DNA of 64,000 bases, taken from positions 186,001 to 250,000 of the forward strand of contig NZ_BOSE01000002.1 in NCBI RefSeq assembly GCF_018403185.1. Reading direction: 5' to 3'. The position numbers and the translations under genes were made by a program. Within the stretch, counting starts at the first letter, position 1; each line of letters begins with the position of its first letter. Source of the DNA: Paenibacillus montaniterrae (GTDB taxonomy: Bacteria; Bacillota; Bacilli; Paenibacillales; Paenibacillaceae). Of the stretch, positions 34,029-44,406 are shown piece after piece. The notes beneath the pieces were generated by a model. That model searched no databases, was not told the DNA's origin, and was given only the letters and a program-made list of their open reading frames with translations.

Positions 34029-34757
34029 TTATAAAGGCTTGTTGTATGGCGTGATCCGCAATGAAATTTGCGAAAAAGTCACATCAACTACACCAACAGT
34101 TGCGATCAATTTTATAGAAGGATTACTCGAAGAAGCCTGAAAGGTTTTCGTAAAAGTAAAAGGTAAATTACAGGGCCCATAGTAATCTAGAGAAAGAGGC
34201 TGATTAATAGTTGCAGTATCATTGCTCCCTGCTCCCCAGGTTATCTGAGATGTTAGAACTTGCCTTCCCAATGAGTCAGAATACACTACGTTAGAATAGA
34301 TACTGAATTCGTAATTTTCTCCCACAGTGAGTCCACTCAAGCTTTGATCAAATATTGTAGCAGAACTATTGTTTGATACTGTTTTATCAGAATAATTGTA
34401 AATCCCAGGCTTTACTGAGCCTGCATCCCCTTGTGGACCTGTTGCTCCTTGCGGACCGGTCGGACCCTGTTCCCCTCGCGGACCTGTCGCTCCTTGTGAA
34501 CCTTGTTCTCCAATCGGCCCCGTCAGACCGGTCGGACCCGTCGCTCCTTGTGAACCTTGATCTCCTCTCGAACCTGTCAGACCGGTTGGACCCGTCGCTC
34601 CTACTCCGGTTGGACCCGTTAGGCCGGTCGGTCCGGTATAACCATTCTGTCCATTCAAGCCGTTTGGTCCTGTAGGGCCTGTCGGACCCGTTGGACCCGT
34701 TGGACCCGTTGGACCAGTTTCCTGCAAGTCCTGTACATATTGTTCTGCATTTGACAT
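34029..34757 (-). CDS. Collagen-like protein 1 of a tandem family
   Basis: After a short N-terminus ([15 protein letters not shown]) come about 33 Gly-x-y triplets, largely GPT, GAT and GPQ, up to [11 protein letters not shown]-terminal domain of about 130 residues follows ([20 protein letters not shown] ... [15 protein letters not shown] ... QISLRITP). No signal peptide is present. In spore formers such proteins (BclA-like) form surface filaments on spores, assembled by the mother cell. The ATG at 34757 has AAAGGAGAAAGG upstream. It is the last of three related genes on the same strand and shares the C-terminal domain with them. Confidence 0.87.
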   Translation of the reverse strand: MSNAEQYVQDLQETGPTGPTGPTGPTGPTGPNGLNGQNGYTGPTGLTGPTGVGATGPTGLTGSRGDQGSQGATGPTGLTGPIGEQGSQGATGPRGEQGPTGPQGATGPQGDAGSVKPGIYNYSDKTVSNNSSATIFDQSLSGLTVGENYEFSIYSNVVYSDSLGRQVLTSQITWGAGSNDTATINQPLSLDYYGPCNLPFTFTKTFQASSSNPSIKLIATVGVVDVTFSQISLRITPYNKPL

Positions 34758-34847
34758 AAACACCTTTCTCCTTTATATCTATTGGTCTCTCGGCATTAGC
34801 CAAGGCGGTGAAACAATCCATCTGTTTCAACTCTGATCCCGACAGTG

Positions 34848-35573
34848 TTATGAAGTTAATGAGCTGCATGGCGTGATCTTCAATGAAATTTGGTAAAACG
34901 ACACTACCAAACTATTGTCAATATCCAGTACGGCCACTTCTACAGAAGGATTACTCGAAGCCTGAAAGTTTTGAGTGAAAGTAAATGGGTAATTATAGTT
35001 ATTAGAGGCCGCATATGTTAAAAACGGGTAATTAACAGTTGTAGTCTCACTGCCCCCTTCTCCCCAGGATATCTGCAGTGTTAGCGTTAAGATTTGGGGT
35101 GATCCAGAATACTCCAAGTTAGAATAAATACTGAATTCGTAATATTCCCCTGCTGTGAGCCCACTCAAGCTTTGGTTAAATATTGTATGACCACCGCCTT
35201 GCAACGATATTTTATCAGCATATTCGTAAATCATAGGCTTTACCGAGCCTGCATCCCCTTGCGGACCCGTCGCTCCTTGCGGACCGGTCGGACCCTGATC
35301 CCCTTGCGGACCCGCATCTCCGGTCGGACCATGTGGACCCTGATCCCCTTGCGAACCTGTCGGGCCTGTCGCCCCTGCCCCTGCTGGACCAGTTGCACCG
35401 GCCGGACCGGTCGGACCTGCTTCTCCTGCTCCAGTTGGACCCATTGGACCCGTTGGACCATTAGCTCCATTCTGTCCCTGGTAGCCTGACATTCCCATCG
35501 GGCCTGTCGGCCCCGTCGGTCCAGTTGGACCGACTTCCTGCAAGTCCAGAACTTTTTGTTCTTCGTTTGACAT
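34848..35573 (-). CDS. Collagen-like protein 2 of a tandem family
   Basis: It begins [15 protein letters not shown], nearly the same N-terminus as the gene downstream, then a Gly-x-y region with GPT, GPM, GPA and GDQ triplets, then the shared C-terminal domain ([47 protein letters not shown]). The start at 35573 has AAAGGAGAAAG upstream. The leader DNA (CTAACGCTGAGAGACC... AAAGGAGAAAG) is nearly repeated before collagen-like gene 1, showing that the duplication unit includes the 5' region. No signal peptide is seen. Confidence 0.86.
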   Translation of the reverse strand: MSNEEQKVLDLQEVGPTGPTGPTGPMGMSGYQGQNGANGPTGPMGPTGAGEAGPTGPAGATGPAGAGATGPTGSQGDQGPHGPTGDAGPQGDQGPTGPQGATGPQGDAGSVKPMIYEYADKISLQGGGHTIFNQSLSGLTAGEYYEFSIYSNLEYSGSPQILTLTLQISWGEGGSETTTVNYPFLTYAASNNYNYPFTFTQNFQASSNPSVEVAVLDIDNSLVVSFYQISLKITPCSSLTS

Positions 35574-35642
35574 AACATCTTTCTCCTTTATATTTATTGG
35601 TCTCTCAGCGTTAGCCAAGGAGGTGAAGTTAATGAACCTCTA

Positions 35643-36377
35643 TCAGGATTTGTTGCATGGTGTGATCTTCAATGAAATTTGGTAAAACGACACTTGCATT
35701 TCACCATCACCCTCAATAGCTAGTACGGTCAATTTTATAGAAGGATTACTCAAAGCCTGAAAGGTTTTAGTGAAAGTAAATAGGAAATGATCATAGGGGG
35801 GCACTCCAACTGTACCTAATTGGTAATTAACAGTTGTAGTTTCACTGCCCCCTTCTCCCCAGGATATCTGCAATTTTAGAACATACGGGTACTGGTATGT
35901 TCCAGAATACTCCAAGTTGGAATAGATACTGAATTCGTAATACTCCCCCGTTGTGAGCCCACTCAAGCTTTGGTCAAATATTGTATAAGGAGAACCGCCG
36001 CTTGTTGTTATATCAGAATAATCATAAATCGTGGGCTTTACCGAGTCTGCACCCGCAACCCCTTTCGGACCCGTCTCTCCTGTCGGACCGATCGGCCCCT
36101 GATCCCCTTTCGGACCCGTCTCTCCTTTCGGACCGGTCGGACCTTGATCCCCTTTAGAACCCGTCGGACCTGTCGCTCCTATCCCTGTTGGACCAGTTGC
36201 ACCGGTCGGACCTGTCGGACCTGTCGTTCCTGCTCCGGTTGGACCTGTTGGTCCTATTGGACCAGTTGCTCCCTTCCTTCCCTGTTGTCCTCTTGGACCA
36301 ATAGGTCCTCTTGGACCTGTTGGACCGGTCGGGCCAGCTTCTTGTTGAGGCTGAAAATTCTGATCTTCTGTCGGCAT
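35643..36377 (-). CDS. Collagen-like protein 3 of a tandem family
   Basis: The N-terminus [15 protein letters not shown] differs somewhat from its two neighbours and precedes a Gly-x-y region richer in charged triplets (GPR, GPK, GDQ, GET). The C-terminal domain is the shared one ([53 protein letters not shown]). It is the most upstream of the three genes. TAAAGGAGCG precedes the ATG at 36377. Like the others it lacks a signal peptide, suggesting assembly on the spore rather than secretion. Confidence 0.86.
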   Translation of the reverse strand: MPTEDQNFQPQQEAGPTGPTGPRGPIGPRGQQGRKGATGPIGPTGPTGAGTTGPTGPTGATGPTGIGATGPTGSKGDQGPTGPKGETGPKGDQGPIGPTGETGPKGVAGADSVKPTIYDYSDITTSGGSPYTIFDQSLSGLTTGEYYEFSIYSNLEYSGTYQYPYVLKLQISWGEGGSETTTVNYQLGTVGVPPYDHFLFTFTKTFQALSNPSIKLTVLAIEGDGEMQVSFYQISLKITPCNKS

Positions 36378-36530
36378 AATCCTTTCGCTCCTTTATTTTA
36401 GCTCTCAGCATTCGATGTATTAATTAATGCTGTTACTATACATTATTAATAGGTCGGTACGTTTATGTTTGCAGACGAGCATCTTCGACATAAAATATAG
36501 CTTTTTCTTTGGGTATCCCATTTAGACCAA

Positions 36531-36573
36531 AAAAAGACATCCTTCTGCAAACGATCAGAAAGGATGTCTTTTT
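36531..36573. terminator. Bidirectional terminator at the end of the polysaccharide-use operon
   Basis: AAAAAGACATCCTT (36531-36544) and AAGGATGTCTTTTTT (36559-36573) form a long stem with A and T tracts on both sides. On the minus strand it lies 82 bp after the stop of the GH43 gene at 36655. Confidence 0.85.
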
Positions 36574-36654
36574 TTGATGTCTATGAGGGATGACGAAGAA
36601 AATTGCATTTTTATGTTTTTAGCCATAGTCCTTGTAAATCGACGATAAGGCTGT

Positions 36655-37590
36655 TTACATACATTCAACCATTCCTGGATAACCGAAATCAGGCATGCCA
36701 TCCTGCTTCCAAGTGAACGCTTGCGCTCTTGCATGGCGGTTTGGATCGAACAGTGGCTCTCCTTCGATTTCTTTATAGGAGCGAGCATGATAGATCAGTA
36801 TATCTTGCTTGCCATCCGGGGACGTTGTAAAGCTATTATGTCCGGGACCATACTGCTTGGTTTGCTCATTTGTGCTGAAGACAGGCCCCTCTACCTTGCG
36901 CCAGGAACGGGCATCCAGCAAATCACTTGAATCTTCTGCTACTAGCATTCCCATCGCATAATTATGATCGGTTGCGCTTCCGGAATACGTAATAAATACG
37001 CTGTTATTGCGCAGCAATACGGCAGGCCCTTCAACGACGTGGTGACCAATTCTTTCCCAAGCTTGATCTGGTGCAGCGATCATCACTTGCTTGCCTTTAA
37101 TCGTCCACGGATTGCTCATTTCAGCAATATACAAATTGGTTCCTCTGCCCATTGCCGGATCCTCCTGCGCCCAAACAAGATAGCGCTTTCCAGCTACGAC
37201 AAACGTAGTCGCATCGAGTGTGAAGGATTCCCAATTCGTTGTAACCTGGCCCTTCTCAAGCCAGTTGCCTTGCAAAGGATTTTCAGCTTCATTTTCCAAA
37301 ACGTAAATACGTTGGGCAAAATTCGCATCGGCACGTCCCGATGCAAAATAGATGTACCATTTTCCGTCGATATAATGGATTTCTGGCGCCCATATATATC
37401 CGCCCATCGGCCCGCTTTCATGCTTATGCCAAATCGTTACAGCTTCAGCTTCCTGCAATTGCTCAAGAGCCTTTGCTCTGCGCAATTCAATACAGTCGTA
37501 TTGAGGGACTGATCCGGTAAAATAATAGTAGCCATCATGATGCAAATAAACCCATGGATCAGCCCGCTGCTCGACAATAATATTGCTCAT
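36655..37590 (-). CDS. Glycoside hydrolase family 43, arabinofuranosidase-like
   Basis: The five-bladed propeller signature residues of GH43 are visible: RADPWVY (general-base Asp), YIWAPEIHYIDGKWYIYFA, a middle Asp in LDATTF and VVEGPAVLLRN with the catalytic-acid Glu. Length 311 equals a bare catalytic domain, and no signal peptide is present, so it acts in the cytosol on imported oligosaccharides. Members with this pattern are often exo-acting alpha-L-arabinofuranosidases. It is the last gene of the operon headed by the ABC permeases. GGAGG lies upstream of the ATG. Confidence 0.85.
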   Translation of the reverse strand: MSNIIVEQRADPWVYLHHDGYYYFTGSVPQYDCIELRRAKALEQLQEAEAVTIWHKHESGPMGGYIWAPEIHYIDGKWYIYFASGRADANFAQRIYVLENEAENPLQGNWLEKGQVTTNWESFTLDATTFVVAGKRYLVWAQEDPAMGRGTNLYIAEMSNPWTIKGKQVMIAAPDQAWERIGHHVVEGPAVLLRNNSVFITYSGSATDHNYAMGMLVAEDSSDLLDARSWRKVEGPVFSTNEQTKQYGPGHNSFTTSPDGKQDILIYHARSYKEIEGEPLFDPNRHARAQAFTWKQDGMPDFGYPGMVECM

Positions 37591-37618
37591 TACATCATAG
37601 CCTCCTCTTTACGGTCTA

Positions 37619-38677
37619 CTATTGATTAAAATCTGCAATTGACCAACTGTCAAGCCAAGAAATTGATACGCTTCCATTTTGATCAATGGTTAGAGGCAGC
37701 CATACATGTGGAGATTTCCCAAGCTCATCAGGAGTCCAACGGTCACCCATATAAATAAATTTGCCTTTTTCCTCGTCTATCGGCAAAACAAATGTGCTTT
37801 GTGAACGAAAGGTGGTTTGTTCCACGTCGTCCATACATGGATCGCCCTTTACGACGTATTCACCCAGCGGATGATCAGCAACTGCGTATTCAGCCTGATT
37901 CGGCTTCCAGCCCGTACAACCTGATGTGATCATATAATATTTATCGCGGAATTTAAAAGGCGTTGGCGCTTCCCGCATCTTGCGCACAAACTGACGAGAC
38001 CATACTTGACCAAGATGCTCTGCCTTGCATTGCGGACGTACCCGCTTCTCGTCCGCGGGCAGATCGATCCAGGTATAATCCGCATTAAGACGCACGATAT
38101 ACAAGGTCCAGTTTCCTTCGGAAGCGTAAATTACATATGCATCGTTTACCCCGTCACCATTGCTGTCCTCGTCATCGACGAACAGATGCATATCACGAAA
38201 GGAATTGCCCAGCTCTCGCTCATTTGTATGCTGATCGTATCCATTCTCAGGCTCAAACAAAACAGGCCGATCAAAAAACAAAAATTCAAACGGGCCTGTC
38301 GGACTGTCGCTAACCGCTACACCAGCGCTAGAAAAGGCATAGCCTTGCCGCTCAGCATGCATCCACATCACAAATTTCTTCGTCTTTGCATTATAGATCA
38401 CCTTTGGCCGTTCAATTCGTCCTTCATGACGACCTTGCAGCTCTTCAGGCATATGCTCTTGCTTAAGCACCGTACCTTCGTATTGCCAGTTGTATAAATC
38501 TGCAGACGAATAGCAGCTTACTCCGACATGATTCAAGTATCCTTTAGAATTATCCTCTCCGTACCAGTAAAAGCGACCTTCATGCTGCAATATTCCACCG
38601 CCATGCGCGCTAATATGCTGACCCCGATTATCCGGCCATAGCTGCCCCGGTAAAAACTGTGTTAGCGTTGTGTTCAT
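37619..38677 (-). CDS. GH43-like glycosidase (galactanase-like subfamily)
   Basis: The protein has HGGGILQHEGRFYWYGED, IERPKVIYNAKTKKFVMWMH, a Glu-rich central part and YMITSGCTGWKPNQAEYAVA. This pattern is close to the GH43 subfamily that contains exo-1,3-galactanases, in which the usual base Asp is replaced in the first blade (HGGGI rather than RDP). A stretch DEDSNGDGVNDAYV resembles a Ca-binding loop. It is cytosolic (no signal peptide), 352 residues. It lies in the same operon, 28 bp before the next GH43 gene. The substrate is inferred only from family. Confidence 0.72.
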   Translation of the reverse strand: MNTTLTQFLPGQLWPDNRGQHISAHGGGILQHEGRFYWYGEDNSKGYLNHVGVSCYSSADLYNWQYEGTVLKQEHMPEELQGRHEGRIERPKVIYNAKTKKFVMWMHAERQGYAFSSAGVAVSDSPTGPFEFLFFDRPVLFEPENGYDQHTNERELGNSFRDMHLFVDDEDSNGDGVNDAYVIYASEGNWTLYIVRLNADYTWIDLPADEKRVRPQCKAEHLGQVWSRQFVRKMREAPTPFKFRDKYYMITSGCTGWKPNQAEYAVADHPLGEYVVKGDPCMDDVEQTTFRSQSTFVLPIDEEKGKFIYMGDRWTPDELGKSPHVWLPLTIDQNGSVSISWLDSWSIADFNQ

Positions 38678-38726
38678 TGTCCTTCCACTCCTTCATTTTT
38701 GCTCACAATCCTTATAGCTTTCGCAC

Positions 38727-40718
38727 TTAAAATCCTGTCCTTGGAATTTCTTTAGGACAATGCTGCAGCGGTGCTGTCTTGCCCGTACGCACCTCATACA
38801 TCCGCGCATGCGTTCTTGCCATGGCCTCGGTAAATGGGCGGTAAGGCTGCTGACATCCATCCACTACGCCAATCTGATAATTTTCACCATCAAAGCGGCC
38901 TAACACTGGCTGATCATTCAGTTGAAAATAATGAACGCCAATGAGCTCTGGAATAGAAGCGGCCTGCTCTACATAATATTGATAAGCCAAGCCCCGATCT
39001 GCTTGAGTTTCCACAGCGCGTATGCCATAAGCCAGCATGCCGACATCAGCCGCGCCAAAATGGAATTCTCCAATCATTAGCGGCTTGTTCAAACGCTCGC
39101 TAATGATTTTAATTTGCTCACGACTTGGCGCCATGTCGTAGCAGTTAATCGAAAATACATCAAACGCCTCACAGCCCTCAAGCACCTCTTCGCTGCTCAC
39201 CCAGGCATATCTCATTCCCAAATTAAGATGATGAGGATCTGCCAGCTTGCAAGCGCGTGACGGTAATTCAACATAACGGCGGATCATTATTCGATTAAAC
39301 GTAGAGAAATCATCGGGACAACTGCCGCTATCTAAATATGCTGCCGCCAGCTTGGCATCATACAAATCATCAAAAGCCATAAAGCTGCTGTCCCAAGCAG
39401 CATTCCACTGATCAACTGCTCCATATTTTTCACTCAGCCACTTTACAAAGACAGTTTTGCTTTCAAAGCGATGAGCTGAGCGCAGCAGCTGCTCAGTCAA
39501 ATTAAGCCCGTCGACAAATGCCCAGTGAGGCTCATTCCGCAAAAAGTAGCCGATCAAGCGCCGATCGTCCTTCAATGGAAGCAGCTGCTCGGCAAACCTT
39601 GTTGCTTGCTCCTCATATTCTTTGCTGAACACATCGGGAAAATCTCTGAAAATTTTATATTGTGTTGACGGAAAATCGCTCAATGGATAAACATAAGGCA
39701 ATGTTGATTCCCGAATAAATTCCATGTCCGACCAGTTGCCGATTGTATTGATTCCCCATACCTTCAAGCGCTGCTCGGTAAGCTCCTTCCATTTGCTTCT
39801 CCAATTGGCTCCAAAAGCAGAGATGAGATTGGCAACACCGAAGCTATACCCTTCACCGACCCAGGCATCAGCAAATTCACCTTCCCGCTCAGGAAGCGGC
39901 GGCGTCAAATGCTCCATACCATCGACACGCATCGCGCCAGCTGGATGAATGCAGTCCATTCCTGTGCTAAACAGAGCATATCCGTCGGGATCGACAAACC
40001 ACCATCTGTCGCCATCAAAATGTGTGCGGAAATAGCCTGTCGCGGCAAAGCGCAGCGATTTCCAGCCACCGTATTGACTCCAATTGTCCAGCGCCTGATT
40101 TCCCTGCTGCAGCTCCTCCCATTCATCATGTAAGGCCGCAGCAAGCTCCTCTCGATCTCGCAGCTTTCCTTCCCAGCTTTTCCAGGAGAGCTGCCCAAGC
40201 TGATCAACATAGGGGGTATAAGCATAATTAAAGGATGGAATAGATTCGCTTAAAGCAAGCTTTGAAATCTCGAAGCTTCGTGCTGTTATAGAAGGAACTG
40301 TCGCTACGGCAAACTGCTTAATGGAAGCCCTGTCAACAAAGGCGTCACCACGCAGAACAGATTGCATAACGCCGGGATAGCGATCCAGAAACAGCTTTTC
40401 CCCGTTCAGTGCGGCCAATGGCAAGCATAAACGAGTCTCCACTTGCGGCAGCACGCCAAAGTGAACGGTAATCGTCCGCCCTTTATCGTCAGTAAAAGAA
40501 AACAATACAACGAGCACATCATGCGCTTCATGATAGATATCGGCGGTGACATAATGATAATCCGTCCACGCCTTCTGCTGCTCATCCGCCACCTCCATAA
40601 CGGCAGTGCCGCCATGGGCAGGTGTCTGCAGGCGAAAACTATTCTCTTCCTGTAAATCCAGACGGCCATCCGCTATAGCACGGAAGGCGTGAGCAGGCAA
40701 TGCATAAGTTCCCATCAT
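38727..40718 (-). CDS. Clan-A glycoside hydrolase, agarase-like (GH50/GH42-related)
   Basis: An N-terminal beta-sandwich domain (to about 200) precedes a TIM barrel. DRWWFVDPDGYALFSTGMDC opens it, a motif typical of beta-agarase-like proteins. The acid/base Glu sits in GYFLRNEPHW (about E396) and the nucleophile in PLMIGEFHFG (about E551), matching the clan-A spacing. At 663 residues without signal peptide it is likely cytosolic. Together with two GH43 enzymes and an importer it suggests degradation of galactose- or arabinose-containing oligosaccharides. Agarase activity itself is unproven. Confidence 0.72.
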   Translation of the reverse strand: MMGTYALPAHAFRAIADGRLDLQEENSFRLQTPAHGGTAVMEVADEQQKAWTDYHYVTADIYHEAHDVLVVLFSFTDDKGRTITVHFGVLPQVETRLCLPLAALNGEKLFLDRYPGVMQSVLRGDAFVDRASIKQFAVATVPSITARSFEISKLALSESIPSFNYAYTPYVDQLGQLSWKSWEGKLRDREELAAALHDEWEELQQGNQALDNWSQYGGWKSLRFAATGYFRTHFDGDRWWFVDPDGYALFSTGMDCIHPAGAMRVDGMEHLTPPLPEREGEFADAWVGEGYSFGVANLISAFGANWRSKWKELTEQRLKVWGINTIGNWSDMEFIRESTLPYVYPLSDFPSTQYKIFRDFPDVFSKEYEEQATRFAEQLLPLKDDRRLIGYFLRNEPHWAFVDGLNLTEQLLRSAHRFESKTVFVKWLSEKYGAVDQWNAAWDSSFMAFDDLYDAKLAAAYLDSGSCPDDFSTFNRIMIRRYVELPSRACKLADPHHLNLGMRYAWVSSEEVLEGCEAFDVFSINCYDMAPSREQIKIISERLNKPLMIGEFHFGAADVGMLAYGIRAVETQADRGLAYQYYVEQAASIPELIGVHYFQLNDQPVLGRFDGENYQIGVVDGCQQPYRPFTEAMARTHARMYEVRTGKTAPLQHCPKEIPRTGF

Positions 40719-40784
40719 CCCATCTCCTTAAAAATGCGAAGAGGCGGCCCCGAGGAGACACCTCTTGCTATCATCTCTAGCGTA

Positions 40785-42470
40785 TTAGTTCAATCCCATG
40801 CTGGACATAACATCAACTTTACTAGCATTGCTATACCATTCGTTAACTTCTTCCGTAATTTGATCTCCGCCTTTTTCATGCCATTGTTTAACGAATTGAT
40901 CAAATGCTTCAAGCGGCTCATTGCCATAAATAATTTTCGTATACGTCTCTTTCTCCATCGTAGTCAGCTGCTCCCAGTTGCTCTGCATCGTTTTGGTTGG
41001 AGGACCGTTAAAGAGCGTAGGCAGCAGTGTTTCACGGTTTTCGTAGGAAATGACAAAGCCTGCTTTTGCTGTTTCTTTCGCCGCATTCGCAGCCATTAGC
41101 GGCCCGGTATTCGGCTCTACTCCTTGCGCCAAATCATAAAAGTTTTTACCAGCATCGCCTATAGCAGGCGTATTTTTCGTAAAGGCCATCTTGCCTACCA
41201 TTTGCAGCGAATCCATCGGCTTATTGAATTTTTTCGGATCAAATACGACCTCGTCATTTACGATATCGTAGTCATAGCCTTGCGCATAACCGTATTGGAA
41301 ATCGCCGGTGCCGAAAGCAGCGTCATAGAGCTTGTCGTAATACAAGAAGAAGGCTTCCATGTTGTTAAAATCTTTGCTGAACATAAATACGCCATCGTTA
41401 AGCTGGGCAGATTGATACGTTCTGTCGCCAGTTACACCATCAATCGTCGGATATGCGCTAATTTTTGCGCCAGCAATATTCGTCTCAACCGCTGCAACAC
41501 TGTCATACAGCCAAGGACGGCCTACAATAATGCCTGCCTTGCCTTCTGCAAAATCAGCAATCGCATCCCATGCGCCTTGCGTTGCCAGTTCCTTGTTCAA
41601 ATAGCCCTTCGAATACCAATCTCGCAGCGTCGCCAGCGCTTCCTTATTGCCTTCATCTACTGAGCCATAAACCAGCTTGCCGCTTTCCTCATCCAGCTGC
41701 CAGCTGCTTGGAATATGCTTGCCGGTATATGCGCTGAAGATCATAACCGGATCGCTTACCCAGCCCGTGTTATATGAATCCTTCCCTGAGAAGGTAAAGC
41801 CATATGTGTCTTTTTTGTTGTTGCCGTCTGGATCATCATTCGTAAACGCAGCGATAACTTGCTCGAATTCTTCAATTGTTGTTGGTGCTTGCAGCCCTAA
41901 ATTGTCAAGCCAGTCTTGACGGATCAGCATAACCTGCCCCTCAGTAAGAACCGGAGAAATCGCCATACCGTAAACCTTGCCTTCATGAATAACCGGATTA
42001 AATGTAGACGGATATTGCTTATAAATTTCCTTCAAGCGGTCTGGCATATAATTTTTAATATCTTCCGTAATTTCTTTTACGCGGCCAGATTGAATCAAAT
42101 CATTCATCAGCATCGTGTCGTATACAGGTATTACATTTGGCAGCTGCTCAGAGCCAGTCAACGCCAAACGCAGCTTGTTGTTATATTGCGCCGCGTCGCC
42201 GCCGAGCAGCGTCGTTTCAATTTTAATGCCGAGATTTTCTACTCCCCAGCGCGTCAAGACATTGTCGTTCAAACTTTCTCCTTCAAAGTATTTTCCGGCA
42301 TTTTCATCCTGCTGCTTGCCGATTGTAATCGTAACAGGCGGGTCATACTTGCCGTTAACTAATGTGCTGCTCGTTCCCTGATCGGCTTCATTGCCGCCCT
42401 TGCCTCCGCAACCTGCCAACAAACCAGCCATTAGTACGGCTGCCAACGCAATATTACTTGCTTTTTTCAT
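40785..42470 (-). CDS. Sugar ABC transporter substrate-binding lipoprotein (LplA-like)
   Basis: The N-terminus MKKASNIALAAVLMAGLLAG ends in a lipobox (LLAGC, Cys at about 21) followed by a Gly/Ser-rich linker. The rest resembles family 1 extracellular binding proteins of the LplA/YtcQ group, typically 530-570 residues. It would capture oligosaccharides outside the membrane and present them to the permeases at 42539 and 43423. No ATPase gene is in the cluster, so the shared MsmX-type ATPase is probably used. AGGGGTAAGG precedes the ATG. Confidence 0.9.
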   Translation of the reverse strand: MKKASNIALAAVLMAGLLAGCGGKGGNEADQGTSSTLVNGKYDPPVTITIGKQQDENAGKYFEGESLNDNVLTRWGVENLGIKIETTLLGGDAAQYNNKLRLALTGSEQLPNVIPVYDTMLMNDLIQSGRVKEITEDIKNYMPDRLKEIYKQYPSTFNPVIHEGKVYGMAISPVLTEGQVMLIRQDWLDNLGLQAPTTIEEFEQVIAAFTNDDPDGNNKKDTYGFTFSGKDSYNTGWVSDPVMIFSAYTGKHIPSSWQLDEESGKLVYGSVDEGNKEALATLRDWYSKGYLNKELATQGAWDAIADFAEGKAGIIVGRPWLYDSVAAVETNIAGAKISAYPTIDGVTGDRTYQSAQLNDGVFMFSKDFNNMEAFFLYYDKLYDAAFGTGDFQYGYAQGYDYDIVNDEVVFDPKKFNKPMDSLQMVGKMAFTKNTPAIGDAGKNFYDLAQGVEPNTGPLMAANAAKETAKAGFVISYENRETLLPTLFNGPPTKTMQSNWEQLTTMEKETYTKIIYGNEPLEAFDQFVKQWHEKGGDQITEEVNEWYSNASKVDVMSSMGLN

Positions 42471-42538
42471 AACCTTACCCCTTTTCTGTAAATATATCGT
42501 AGAAATCTTTATCGATTATAGCTGTGAGAAGCTAAAGC

Positions 42539-43408
42539 TTACTCCTTCACCGCTCCCAGCACAATCCCTTTGACGAAATAACGCTGCAAAAATGGATAGA
42601 CAAGAATGATAGGCAGCGTACTAATAAATATTTGTGCTGCCTTTACGCTTTGCTCTGCCATTGCTGCAACCTCCGACTGGCTCATCGCCATACTTTGCGC
42701 GTTAGTCTGCACGACGACTGTTTGCAGGAAGGAAGCTAGCGGATAATCTGCCGGATCTGACATATAGAGCAACCCATCGAACCATGAATTCCAGTGGCCA
42801 ACCATAATAAATAAAGAGACGGTCGCCAGGCCTGGCAGCGATAGCGGCAAGTAAATGCTTCTAAAGATGACGAAGAAGGAAGCTCCGTCGATAAATGCCG
42901 CTTCCTCAAGCGCCTTCGGAATAGTACGGAAGAAATTCATCAGCAATATGAGATTATAGGCTCCGAATGCCCCGGGCAAAATTAATGCCCACAGCGTGCC
43001 TTTCAACCCGAGACTCGTTACCAAAATATAAGATGGAATCAAACCGCCGTTAAACAGCATCGTAAACACGAAAATCCACATCAAGCCGTTGCGTCCGCGA
43101 AAATCCTTCGACAGCGCATAAGCGGCAGTCGTTAAAATTGTCATGCTTAACAAAGTACCCAGCACAGTACGCACGACCGAGATGAGCATCGAGCCGGTAA
43201 AGTTCGCGTTGTTAAAGGTTGTCGCATACGCATTCGTATTAAACCCAACCGGCCAGAACGATACAAGATTGCCTGTAATCGCGGCCTTGCTGCTGAAGGA
43301 CTGTGCCAGCAAATGCAGCAGCGGCAAAAAACAGGATAACGCAGCCAAAATTAAAATGATATAGTTGAAAACCGAAAATATTTTATAGCCTTTTGTTTTA
43401 TGATACAT
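42539..43408 (-). CDS. Carbohydrate ABC transporter permease (LplC-like)
   Basis: The 289-residue protein has six membrane helices. The ATPase-contact loop EAAFIDGASFFVIFRSIYLP (EAA motif) identifies an ABC sugar permease. The opening KGYKIFSVFNYIILILAALSC is typical of LplC/YtcP permeases. It lies 15 bp downstream of the LplB-like gene and 68 bp upstream of the binding protein. AGGAGGGCGG precedes the ATG. Confidence 0.92.
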   Translation of the reverse strand: MYHKTKGYKIFSVFNYIILILAALSCFLPLLHLLAQSFSSKAAITGNLVSFWPVGFNTNAYATTFNNANFTGSMLISVVRTVLGTLLSMTILTTAAYALSKDFRGRNGLMWIFVFTMLFNGGLIPSYILVTSLGLKGTLWALILPGAFGAYNLILLMNFFRTIPKALEEAAFIDGASFFVIFRSIYLPLSLPGLATVSLFIMVGHWNSWFDGLLYMSDPADYPLASFLQTVVVQTNAQSMAMSQSEVAAMAEQSVKAAQIFISTLPIILVYPFLQRYFVKGIVLGAVKE

Positions 43409-43422
43409 TCGACTCCGCCCTC

Positions 43423-44406
43423 CTAAAAGATTCTGTAATTAGCTAATTTGTAGGCAAGCCGATACGCGATCACAATCAAGATTAAGCTGACCACCGATTT
43501 AAACAAACCAACAGCTGTACCGAATCCATACTGACCATTTAACAGCGATGAACGATACACATAAGTATCAATAATATCTCCGGTGCTGTAAACGAGCGGA
43601 TTGTACAAGTTGAAAATTTGATCAAAGCCCGCATCGAGAATACTGCCCAAATTAAGGGTTGCAATTACGATAATCATCGGCAGCATGCAAGGCAGCGTCA
43701 CATGCCAAATCTGCTGACGGCGTGTAGCTCCATCAATTTCAGCCGCTTCATAGTAGGAGGGGTCAATGCCTGCAATAGTCGCCAAATAGACAATCATGCC
43801 GAAGCCAAAATTTTTCCACAGATCACTAATGACGATTGTTGCTCTGAACGTTGATGGATCTCCAAGGAAATAGATTGGCTCTGTGCCAAACAAACTGGTC
43901 AAAATATGGTTGATGCCGCCATCGAGACCTAAAATATCAATCATCATGCCGGCCACCGTAACCCAGGACAGAAAATGCGGCAAATAAACAAGTGTCTGTA
44001 CGCTTTTTTTAATGCCGATGTTGCGTACCTCGCTAAGTAAAATCGCCATCACAATCGGTACAATGATTCCGACCACGATTTTCGATACCGCAATAATCAA
44101 CGTATTAACAATCGCTTGAGTGGCTCCTTCATATTGAAAAATCCGTTCGAAGTTATCCAATCCTATCCATGTTGAACCTGTTAAACCTAGCCATGGCTTA
44201 TAGTCTTGAAACGCCATAACTAAACCGACCATCGGACCATATGCAAAAATAAGGACAAATACGAGGGACGGGATACATAGCAAATACAATGGCCAATTTT
44301 TTTTAATTTCTTTGCTCCAGGGCTGCTTAGGCTGTCTCCTGTGCTTACCGGACTGCTTCTTTCTTTTTTTCTCTTTTTCTGTAGTTGCACCTACGACGTA
44401 ATCGAT
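43423..44406 (-). CDS. Carbohydrate ABC transporter permease (LplB-like), probable AUC start
   Basis: The membrane part begins at NWPLYLLCIPSLVFVLIFAY and contains the EAA loop YYEAAEIDGATRRQQIWHVT. No ATG, GTG or in-frame TTG lies near a ribosome binding site. AGGAGGGAG (complement of about 44411-44420) is followed at optimal spacing by ATC at 44406, giving MDYVVGATTEKEKKRKKQSG as N-terminus and 327 residues, the usual LplB length. A TTG within the first helix (44289) would delete conserved sequence and has no site. I therefore take AUC as the likely initiator, unless the base call is wrong. Confidence 0.82.
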   Translation of the reverse strand: MDYVVGATTEKEKKRKKQSGKHRRQPKQPWSKEIKKNWPLYLLCIPSLVFVLIFAYGPMVGLVMAFQDYKPWLGLTGSTWIGLDNFERIFQYEGATQAIVNTLIIAVSKIVVGIIVPIVMAILLSEVRNIGIKKSVQTLVYLPHFLSWVTVAGMMIDILGLDGGINHILTSLFGTEPIYFLGDPSTFRATIVISDLWKNFGFGMIVYLATIAGIDPSYYEAAEIDGATRRQQIWHVTLPCMLPMIIVIATLNLGSILDAGFDQIFNLYNPLVYSTGDIIDTYVYRSSLLNGQYGFGTAVGLFKSVVSLILIVIAYRLAYKLANYRIF

